Source: Streptomyces cynarae
GTDB lineage: Bacteria > Actinomycetota > Actinomycetes > Streptomycetales > Streptomycetaceae
Assembly (NCBI RefSeq): GCF_025642135.1
Contig: NZ_CP106793.1
Coordinates: 5,548,001-5,612,000, forward strand
DNA length: 64,000 nucleotides
Direction: 5' to 3'
Within the stretch, counting starts at the first letter, position 1. Each line of letters opens with the position of its first letter. A program made the position numbers and the translations under genes. This document shows, in pieces, positions 48,752-55,783 of this stretch. The notes under the pieces were generated by a model. The model worked only from the letters and a program-made list of their open reading frames with translations. It was not told the DNA's origin and made no database searches.

Positions 48752-51421
48752 CTACGGGGAGTCGGGGGGCGGCAGCGGCTGCTCGGTCCAGATGATCTTG
48801 CCCGTGGGGGTGTAGCGCGTCCCCCACTGGTGGGTCATCTGGGCGATGATGTACAGGCCCCGGCCGCCCTCGTCCTCGCTCGCGGCGTGGCGCAGGTTCG
48901 GAGCGGTGTGCCCGGTGTCGGACACCTCGCAGATCAGGGTGCCCCCGGCGAAGCCGCTGATCGGCTCCGTGCGGATCAGACGCACCTGGATCGGGCCCCC
49001 GACGTAACGGATCGCGTTGGTGACCAGCTCGGTCACGATGAGCTCGGTGGTGAACACGAGGTCGTCGAGACCCCAGTCGCCGAGCTGCTTGCCGACGGTG
49101 TTGCGGACGGAGGCGACGGCCGCCGGATCCGCGGCCAGCTCCCACTGCGCGAGCCGGTTGCGGTCCAGCAGGCGGGTGCGGACGAGCAGCAGCGTCGCGT
49201 CCTCGTCCACGGGCCCGGGCAGCAGCGTGGCCACCGCCCGGTCGCACAGCGCCTCCAATGACTCACGGTGATCGGCGAGGGCCCGGGCGAGCAGGCCGGG
49301 CCCGGCCTCGGGGCCGTCCGCCGCCTGGAAGAGGCCATCCGTGAAGAAGGCGAGCAGGCTGCCCGGCGCGAGCCGCAGTTCGGTGGACTGGTAGGGCGGG
49401 CCGGTGCCTCCGAGCGGCGGGCCGGGCGGGAGCTCCGGGTAGTCGGCGACTCCCGTGTCCGGCGGGACGACCGCCAGTGGCGACCGGCCCGCCCGCGCCA
49501 GGCTGCACTGTCCCGAGACCGGGTCGTACACCGCGTACAGGCAGGTCACCCCCCTGGCCTCGTCGGCGTGCCGGCCGCGGCCCGAATGGCCGGGCGGGCG
49601 CTCGTGCGCGGTCTGCTCGACCAGGTCGGCCAGCCGGGCGAGCAACTCGTCCGGGGCCAGGTCCAGCCGGGCCAGCACGCGTACGCCCGTACGCAGGCGC
49701 CCCATGGTGGCGGCCGCCCGCAGCCCGTGGCCGACCACGTCCCCGACGACCAGACCGACCCGGGTACCCGACAGCGGGATCACGTCGAACCAGTCGCCGC
49801 CCACCCCGGACCCGTTGTCGGCGGGCAGATAGCGGCTCGCGGCCTGCACGGCGGTGTGCGGCGGCAGGCGGTGCGGGAGCAGGCTCCGCTGGAGCTTGAG
49901 GGCCGTGGTGTGCTCACGGGTGATCACCAGCATCAGCACGAAGCCCAGCAGCAGGGCGCCCAGACCCACCACCGTCACCCCGCCCGTCGGGCCGATCAGC
50001 GGCAGGTCGACGACCGTCGCGCCGTAGCCGGGGTCCGCGTACACGCCGAAGGCGGCGTAGAGGAACAGTGCGAGCATCAGCAGACCGCCGAGCCCCGGCA
50101 GCACGCCCTTGCAGAGCAGGTCACCGGCGCTGCGGGTGAGGACCCTGCGGTGGTACCACAGGCAGGCGAAGCCGGTCAGCCCGTAGTAGAACGCGATCGC
50201 GAGGCCGACCGATTCGACAGAGTCGGCCAGGAAGTTCCGGCTGAACGAGGACAGCAGGAGCATGACGGCGATGGAGAGGGCGCCCATGCCGACGGTCGAC
50301 CAGGTCGGGGTGAGGAACCTGCGGTGGACCCGGGCGAACCGGGCGGGCAGCGCCTTGTGGACCGCCATGGAGAACACGGTGCGGGCCAGCGGCAGGATGG
50401 TCGTCTGGGTGGAGGCCAGCGCCGAGGTCAGCACCATGAGGATCAGCAGCCGGGAGAACACCAGCCCCGGGCCGTGGCTGCCGAAGACGGCGTCGCCCAG
50501 CCCGGAGAGCACATCCCCCGAGTTGCCGGTGTTGCCCAGCCCGATGCCCGAACTGCCGATCCCGGCGAACGCCTGCGCGGATGTCGACACCAGTGCGTAG
50601 GTGACCAGGAGCAGCACGGTGGAGATCACCGCGGCGCGCCCGGGGATGCGGGTGCTGTCGACGGTTTCCTCGTTGACCGTGACGGCGGTGTCCCAGCCCC
50701 AGTAGATGAACACCGCCACGAGGAGGCCCGAGGTCAGCGCCTTCGCCGAGGAGACCTGGAAGGGGTCGAACCAGGAGGCGGAGATGTGGATCGCCGTCGG
50801 GGGAGCGCTGGTGTAGACCCTGACCAGCGCGGTCACCGCGAACAGGACCAGCACCGCCACCTCGACGCACAGCAGCCAGCGCTGGAGGGCGGCCGAGATC
50901 TCGATGCCGATGTAACAGACGGCGGTCAGTACGACGATCCAGACGATGCCCGCCACGGTGGTCCACAGCCGGCTCCCCGCCAGGCCGTCCAGGCCCACCA
51001 GCCGGAAGCCGTAGATCCCGGCGATCTCGGCGAGGTTGGCCAGGACGAGGATGTCCGCGACGATCAGGCCCCAGCCGCCCATCCAGCCGGTGCGCGGCCC
51101 GAAGGCACGGGTCGCCCAGGTGAAGGCGGTCCCGCAGTCGGCGTTGGACGCGTTCAGCTCCCGGTAGGCGTACGCGATCAGCAGCATCGGGACGAACGCC
51201 AGCATGGTGACGATCGGGGCCTGCAGTCCCACACCCGCCACGATGAGGCCCAGCGTGGCCGCCAGGCTGTACGCCGGGGCTGTGGAGGCCAGGCCGATGA
51301 CGACCGAGGAGAACATGCCGAGGGCGCCGCTCTTGAGCCCTTTCCGGCCGGGCCCCGTGCCGGGGGCGGGGCGGTCGGCGGGACGAGTCGAAAGTGCGGC
51401 CCTGTCACCCACCTTGCCCAT
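48752..51421 (-). CDS. APC amino-acid permease fused to SpoIIE PP2C and HATPase domains
   Basis: This 889-residue single polypeptide has three modules. Residues about 30-500 are an APC-superfamily permease with 12-14 TMs (FSSVVIGLASTAPAYSLAATL, ELNASNADCGTAFTWATRAFGP, YWGWDTAVTVNEETVDS). Residues 505-750 are a SpoIIE PP2C with Asp ligands D543 (GGDWFD), D561 (VGDVVGHG), D695 (FFTDGL) and D739-D741 (DED). Residues 760-880 are an RsbW-like HATPase with E798/N802 (ELVTNAIRY), D835 and the EGGRGL lid. The join is seamless in one frame, so it is not an assembly merge of two ORFs. A GTG at 51412 is an alternative leaderless start (CATAAT seven bases before). Confidence 0.9.
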   Translation of the reverse strand: MGKVGDRAALSTRPADRPAPGTGPGRKGLKSGALGMFSSVVIGLASTAPAYSLAATLGLIVAGVGLQAPIVTMLAFVPMLLIAYAYRELNASNADCGTAFTWATRAFGPRTGWMGGWGLIVADILVLANLAEIAGIYGFRLVGLDGLAGSRLWTTVAGIVWIVVLTAVCYIGIEISAALQRWLLCVEVAVLVLFAVTALVRVYTSAPPTAIHISASWFDPFQVSSAKALTSGLLVAVFIYWGWDTAVTVNEETVDSTRIPGRAAVISTVLLLVTYALVSTSAQAFAGIGSSGIGLGNTGNSGDVLSGLGDAVFGSHGPGLVFSRLLILMVLTSALASTQTTILPLARTVFSMAVHKALPARFARVHRRFLTPTWSTVGMGALSIAVMLLLSSFSRNFLADSVESVGLAIAFYYGLTGFACLWYHRRVLTRSAGDLLCKGVLPGLGGLLMLALFLYAAFGVYADPGYGATVVDLPLIGPTGGVTVVGLGALLLGFVLMLVITREHTTALKLQRSLLPHRLPPHTAVQAASRYLPADNGSGVGGDWFDVIPLSGTRVGLVVGDVVGHGLRAAATMGRLRTGVRVLARLDLAPDELLARLADLVEQTAHERPPGHSGRGRHADEARGVTCLYAVYDPVSGQCSLARAGRSPLAVVPPDTGVADYPELPPGPPLGGTGPPYQSTELRLAPGSLLAFFTDGLFQAADGPEAGPGLLARALADHRESLEALCDRAVATLLPGPVDEDATLLLVRTRLLDRNRLAQWELAADPAAVASVRNTVGKQLGDWGLDDLVFTTELIVTELVTNAIRYVGGPIQVRLIRTEPISGFAGGTLICEVSDTGHTAPNLRHAASEDEGGRGLYIIAQMTHQWGTRYTPTGKIIWTEQPLPPPDSP

Positions 51422-51502
51422 TATGTGGAGAATCGGCAGGGATCGCTTCTCCGTCGCCAGGCGGGGCGACCGGGCCGGGGGGACGTCCCGGGCCCGGTGT
51501 TC

Positions 51503-52609
51503 TCAGGGGCCGGCCAGCCCCGTCTTCAGCCCCGCCCCGCACAGCGGCACCACCGCACTGCGGGACCCGAGGGCACCCTCCCGTACGGCCCCCCAGCAGG
51601 CCACGCCCGTCGACTCCACGTACAGGCCCCGGGACGCCAGGTCGAGTTGGGCGTGGCGGATCTGGTCCTCGGTCACCGTCAGGAACGTGCCGCCCGAGTC
51701 GCGTACCGCGCGCAGGATCTGGCGGGCCCGGGGCGGCCGCGGGATCGCGATCCCCTCGGCGGACGTCGGCCCCGCGGGAGTGATGTCCACCACGTCCTCG
51801 GCGCCCTCCTCCCATGCGCGTGCCAGCGGGGCGACCGCCGCCGCCTGCACCGCGTACAGCACCGGGCGGCGGTCGAGCAGCCCCGCCCCGTACAGCTCCG
51901 CGATCGCGAGGGAGGCGCCCAGCAGCAGCGTGCCGTTGCCGACGGGGAGCACGAGGGCGTCCGGGAGCCGCCCGCCGAGGTCCTCCCACAGTTCGTGGAC
52001 GTACGTCTTCGTGCCGTGCAGGAAGTAGGGGTTGAAGACGTGCGACGCGTAGAACACCCCCGGCTCGTCCGCCGCGTCGCGCGCCACCCGTGCCGCCGCC
52101 TCACGCCCGCCCTCGACCGGCACCACCCGCGCCCCGTGCGCCTCCATCTGCTCCAGCTTCTTGGCCGAGGTGCCCTCGGGGACGTACACCGTGCACGGCA
52201 GCGCGGCCCGGGCGCAGTACGCGGCGATCGACGTGCCCGCGTTGCCGCTGCTGTCGGCGATCACCTGCCGGGGCTTCAGGCGCAGCGCGAGTTCGGCGAG
52301 CAGCACCGCGCCGCGGTCCTTGAAGGACAGCGTCGGCATCAGGAAGTCGAGCTTCGCCGAGATGCCGTCGGTCAGCTCCACGAGCGGGGTGCGGCCCTCG
52401 CCGAGAGAGACCGAGGGCCCCGCGAGCGGCAGCGTCTCCGCGTACCGCCACAGCGAGTTCACCCGGCCGCCGAGGGACTTCAACGGGGCGGGCGTGGGCG
52501 CGAAGTCCAGGTCCAGCGGGCCGCAGCAGACGGGGCAGCACCAGGCGAGCGACTCCGCGGCCACCCGGGTGCCGTCCGCCGGGCAGTAACAGTCCGGCAA
52601 AGGTGTCAT
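51503..52609 (-). CDS. threonine-synthase-like PLP enzyme
   Basis: This 368-residue fold-type II PLP enzyme begins with a Cys-rich zinc-ribbon-like segment (C7, C9, C24, C25, C28, C29). The PLP lysine is K97 in TLSFKDRGA, with the phosphate-binding loop SSGNAGTS and a C-terminal PLCGAGLKTG. It fits the thrC-like group that converts O-phosphohomoserine to threonine, or related diverged beta-replacement enzymes. It lies 81 bp upstream of the permease-phosphatase fusion on the same strand, so they may be co-transcribed. The start looks leaderless (TAGCCT, six bases before ATG). Confidence 0.82.
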   Translation of the reverse strand: MTPLPDCYCPADGTRVAAESLAWCCPVCCGPLDLDFAPTPAPLKSLGGRVNSLWRYAETLPLAGPSVSLGEGRTPLVELTDGISAKLDFLMPTLSFKDRGAVLLAELALRLKPRQVIADSSGNAGTSIAAYCARAALPCTVYVPEGTSAKKLEQMEAHGARVVPVEGGREAAARVARDAADEPGVFYASHVFNPYFLHGTKTYVHELWEDLGGRLPDALVLPVGNGTLLLGASLAIAELYGAGLLDRRPVLYAVQAAAVAPLARAWEEGAEDVVDITPAGPTSAEGIAIPRPPRARQILRAVRDSGGTFLTVTEDQIRHAQLDLASRGLYVESTGVACWGAVREGALGSRSAVVPLCGAGLKTGLAGP

Positions 52610-52833
52610 GCGAGAAGGCTAGTTCTCGGCTCTCCTGACTCTCTGTCATGAGAAGTGCGCGGCTCCCGTGTTCGCGGCAGGTGTGACGGCGTCCATAACG
52701 GGGAGAAAGTGCCTGGGTAAAGCCCTTGGCACAGAGAAGTCATCACATCGAGTGATTCTTTGGCCCGTGCTTGCATGGCGGAACCGACGGTTGCCACGCT
52801 GTTGCTGTCTGTACAACCTGATGGGAGCGGCCA

Positions 52834-53586
52834 GTGACTTTCGGTGAGCAGCCGGCGTATCTGCGTGTCGCGGGTGATCTGCGCAAGAAGATCGTCGACG
52901 GTCTGCTGCCACCGCACACCCGGCTGCCGTCCCAGGCCCGCATCCGCGAGGAGTACGGCGTCTCGGACACGGTCGCCCTGGAGGCGCGCAAGGTGCTGAT
53001 GGCCGAGGGGCTGGTGGAGGGCCGCTCCGGGTCGGGCACCTACGTCCGGGAGCGGCCGGATCCGCGGCGCATCGCCCGCTCCGGGTTCCGGCCGGAGAGC
53101 GGCGCGACCCCGTTCCGCCAGGAGCAGGCGGACGCCTCCGCGCGCGGGACCTGGGAATCGCACAGCGAGCAGACGGCGGCGAGCGGCGAGATCGCCGAGC
53201 GGCTCGCCGTCCGACCGGGTGACCGGGTGATGTGCACGAAGTACGTGTTCCGGGACGCGGGCGAGGCGATGATGCTGTCCACGTCCTGGGAGCCGCTCGC
53301 GCTGACGGGGCGCACCCCGGTGATGCTGCCCGAGGAGGGTCCGCTCGGCGGCATGGGGGTCGTGGAGCGGATGGCCGCCATCGACGTGATCGTGGACAAC
53401 GTCACGGAGGAGGTCGGCGCCCGCCCCGGCCTCGCGGAGGAGCTCCTGGCCCTGGGCGGCGTCCCCGGCCATGTGGTCCTGGTCATCCAGCGGACGTTCT
53501 ACGCCTCGGGCCGCCCGGTCGAGACGGCGGACGTGGTGGTACCCGCGGACAGGTACCGGGTGGCGTACCACCTGCCGGTGAAGTAG
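52834..53586 (+). CDS. GntR/HutC-family transcriptional regulator
   Basis: This 250-residue protein has an N-terminal winged helix (PAYLRVAGDLRKKIVDGLLPPHTRLPS, GSGTYVRER) and a C-terminal UTRA domain (about 80-245, with VVVPADRYRVAYHLPVK), which binds amino-acid-like or sugar-phosphate ligands. It is divergent from the threonine-synthase-like gene across 224 bp, so it is a candidate regulator of that gene and the permease fusion. GTG 52834 has GGGAG 8 bases upstream. Confidence 0.9.
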   Translation: MTFGEQPAYLRVAGDLRKKIVDGLLPPHTRLPSQARIREEYGVSDTVALEARKVLMAEGLVEGRSGSGTYVRERPDPRRIARSGFRPESGATPFRQEQADASARGTWESHSEQTAASGEIAERLAVRPGDRVMCTKYVFRDAGEAMMLSTSWEPLALTGRTPVMLPEEGPLGGMGVVERMAAIDVIVDNVTEEVGARPGLAEELLALGGVPGHVVLVIQRTFYASGRPVETADVVVPADRYRVAYHLPVK

Positions 53587-53966
53587 CCCGGAGCCGGTGG
53601 AGCCGGAAGCCGGTGAAGCAGCCGAAAGGGGCGGCTTGGGCCCGCCCGCCTCCGAGAGCACCGCTGCAGCCGCCTCCACGAGCCCTGGAGTCAGCTGCCG
53701 ACAAGCCTCACCCCGGTCGTTGCGCCCGCCCTCCTGCAAGTCGCCTTCCCGGGCCCCCGGTTGCCCCTCCGCCCAGGCTGTCCCGCCGCTGCAATCCGGT
53801 CGTTTCTCGCCGCCCCACCCCCCGGCGCTTCGCGCTGCTCCGCGTGCACAAGGGGCGTGTTAGGGGGCGCGTGTGACGGCGCGCGCCTCCTCCGTCATGG
53901 CTGGTTGCGTACCTCTTTGTGAAAAGTCGGATTCGCTGCGTGAAGGTAAGGCGTAGGCTCGGGCAT
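53587..53966. other. intergenic region upstream of the SPOR gene
   Basis: No gene is supported in this 380 bp. The right end holds a promoter-like TTCGCT (53932-53937), a 16 bp spacer and TAGGCT (53954-53959), followed 7 bases later by the leader ORF. Confidence 0.5.
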
Positions 53967-54062
53967 ATGCGCAGTGCGGTTTCCTTGGTGGGCGGGGCGC
54001 GGCCGAAGCCGGGGACGGGACTCGGGCGGGCAGGGGCGGGAAGGAGCAGTGGGGCGCGATGA
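53967..54062 (+). CDS. 31-residue leader ORF overlapping the SPOR gene
   Basis: ATG 53967 lies 7 bases after the -10 box TAGGCT, so it should be read from a leaderless transcript. The frame encodes 31 residues beginning MRSAVSLVGGARPKPG, and its stop overlaps the SPOR start as ATGA. This is classic translational coupling geometry. Confidence 0.4.
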   Translation: MRSAVSLVGGARPKPGTGLGRAGAGRSSGAR

Positions 54063-54241
54063 ACGACAGCACGGTCACTCTCCCCTGGCTCGTCATACGG
54101 CAGGACGACAACGGCAACCGCTACCGCGTGGGCAGGTACGCCACCCGCGCCGAGGCGCAGAAGATCGTGGACAGCCTCGGCGACCGCGGCCACAAACAGC
54201 TCTACTGGGTCGAGCGCATCGGGCAGAACGCAGGCGCGTGA
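54059..54241 (+). CDS. SPOR-like domain protein, 60 residues
   Basis: The whole protein is one SPOR-type module (WLVIRQDDNGNRYRVGRYATRAEAQKIVDSLGDRG, given in part), with the beta-alpha-beta pattern that binds denuded peptidoglycan glycans in larger proteins. No signal peptide is present, so the protein as written is cytoplasmic; it may bind another partner. ATG 54059 has AAGGAG upstream and also overlaps the leader ORF stop. Confidence 0.78.
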   Translation: MNDSTVTLPWLVIRQDDNGNRYRVGRYATRAEAQKIVDSLGDRGHKQLYWVERIGQNAGA

Positions 54242-54313
54242 GCCGCACCCGTCGCGCGTGGGTGACCCTCCCGCGTGGGCGACCCGTCGTGCGGCTCCCG
54301 TAGGCTCCGGCGC

Positions 54314-54730
54314 ATGACGCAACCGATCGTGGTGGTCGGCGCCGCCGTGCTGGACGGTGGCCGCCTCCTGGCCGCCCGCCGCAGCGCACCCCCGGAACTC
54401 GCCGGCCGCTGGGAGCTGCCCGGCGGCAAGGTCGAACGCGGAGAGACCCCCGAGCAGGCCCTCGTGCGCGAGCTGCGCGAGGAGCTCGGCGTCACGGCGG
54501 AGCCCGTCGCACGCGTCCCGGGGGAGTGGCCCCTCAAGCCCGGGTACGTCCTGTACGTGTGGACCGCCCGCCTCGTCGCCGGCACCCCCGAGCCGCTCCA
54601 GGACCACGACGAGCTGCGCTGGCTGACCCGCGAGCAGGTCTGGGACGTCGACTGGCTCGATCAGGACGTCGCGGCGGTCGAAGCGGTACGGGCCGCGTGG
54701 CAGCCGCTCCCGCACCACGGCGCCTCATAG
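54314..54730 (+). CDS. MutT/Nudix hydrolase
   Basis: This 138-residue Nudix protein has the full Nudix box: [18 protein letters not shown] and the downstream REELGV, with the catalytic glutamates in place. The preceding [13 protein letters not shown] and later [11 protein letters not shown] are typical of MutT-type NTP pyrophosphohydrolases that clean 8-oxo-dGTP or related nucleotides. ATG 54314 follows TAGGCT by exactly 7 bases, a leaderless start. Confidence 0.92.
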   Translation: MTQPIVVVGAAVLDGGRLLAARRSAPPELAGRWELPGGKVERGETPEQALVRELREELGVTAEPVARVPGEWPLKPGYVLYVWTARLVAGTPEPLQDHDELRWLTREQVWDVDWLDQDVAAVEAVRAAWQPLPHHGAS

Positions 54731-55048
54731 AGCCTCGGACTCTCGCCCCGCCGAGCGGGCCGCGGCAGTTCGACGACCCTGCCCCAGCCGTTTGAACTCG
54801 GGCTCCTGTGCATGGATACGGTAAAGCCTGTGCTCGCCTTGTGAGCGGCCCACGTCGCCGCGCAGGCCGGAATGCCACGGTCCCCACCTGCGGAAAAGCC
54901 GCAAGTCGCACCCCGGAGCGGGGGCGTCCCGGTCTCTCGGCTGCTGGTGGTGAATGGGACTGGTGTTGCACAAGGGGCTGGCGCCCCATACGCCGTTCGT
55001 GCCACAGTGCGCCCCAGTGCGCGGTAAGGCGCCATTGATATCGGGTAT
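54731..55048. other. intergenic region before the RsbW-like gene
   Basis: About 318 bp with no gene supported. It is unusually poor in third-position bias in every frame. It should carry the promoter of the RsbW-like gene, but I see no convincing box pair. Confidence 0.4.
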
Positions 55049-55507
55049 GTGCCCATTAACCCCACGAAACCGGACATGGGTGGGCTTCTGGCCTGGGAAG
55101 TGATCGGCGTGCTCGACACCCAAGGCGAAAGCGCCGAGTGGACGTTCCCCGCAGACCCCGGTGCGGTCCGCACCGCCCGCGCCGTAGTCCGGGGCCAGCT
55201 GCGCACCTGGGGTCTCGACGAGCTCGGCGATGTCGCCGCGCTGCTGGTCAGCGAGCTGGTCACCAACTCGATGCGGCACGCCACGGGCCCCATCGGCGTC
55301 CGCCTCATCCGGGCCGCCGGCCCCGTGTCCACTCTGCTCGTCGAGGTCTCCGACCCGCTCCCCGAATTCCCCCGGGAGCGCAGGGCCGGTTCCGACGAGG
55401 AGGACGGCCGCGGTCTGCAGCTGGTCGCCCACTCCTCGCGCCGCTGGGGCACCCGGCCGGCGGACACCGGAAAGACGGTCTGGTTCGAGCTCGCGGTTCC
55501 CTGCTGA
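55049..55507 (+). CDS. stand-alone HATPase (RsbW-like anti-sigma kinase)
   Basis: This 152-residue protein is one HATPase_c domain: LLVSELVTNSMRHATG (N box), VEVSDPLPEFP (G1) and DGRGLQLVAHSSRRWG (G2), ending with KTVWFEL. It is the catalytic part of an anti-sigma factor serine kinase like RsbW, without a fused phosphatase. Its partner may be the PAS-GAF-PP2C protein encoded 276 bp downstream. GTG 55049 is the furthest in-frame start; an ATG at 55076 would also leave the domain intact. Confidence 0.85.
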   Translation: MPINPTKPDMGGLLAWEVIGVLDTQGESAEWTFPADPGAVRTARAVVRGQLRTWGLDELGDVAALLVSELVTNSMRHATGPIGVRLIRAAGPVSTLLVEVSDPLPEFPRERRAGSDEEDGRGLQLVAHSSRRWGTRPADTGKTVWFELAVPC

Positions 55508-55783
55508 CCGCGCTCATCCGGTGCACGGCAGCGCGTCACCGGCGCGGCCGGCGGGGCGCGCACCGACCGATCGGATCCAGCCAGGAGAGCGGGTGACGTT
55601 CTTTGGTTCGAGCGGGCACCACCTGGTTAGAAGACTGGGAGTATTGCCCGGCCGGTCCAAAAACCATCGGGATCGTGCTGTGATCGTGAACACCGTGTTG
55701 TGCGGCACCGTAGTGCTGGATACTGCGGGCAGCCGCCCCCGGTGACCGGTGCCGGACGCGGTGAGCTGGAGGGGACGGTTCGC

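Noticed and set aside
49268..52651. Rightward frame of over 1100 codons across the permease fusion and threonine-synthase-like gene
   Set aside because: Both leftward genes are clearly coding; the frame is low-complexity Arg/Gly/Gln-rich shadow.
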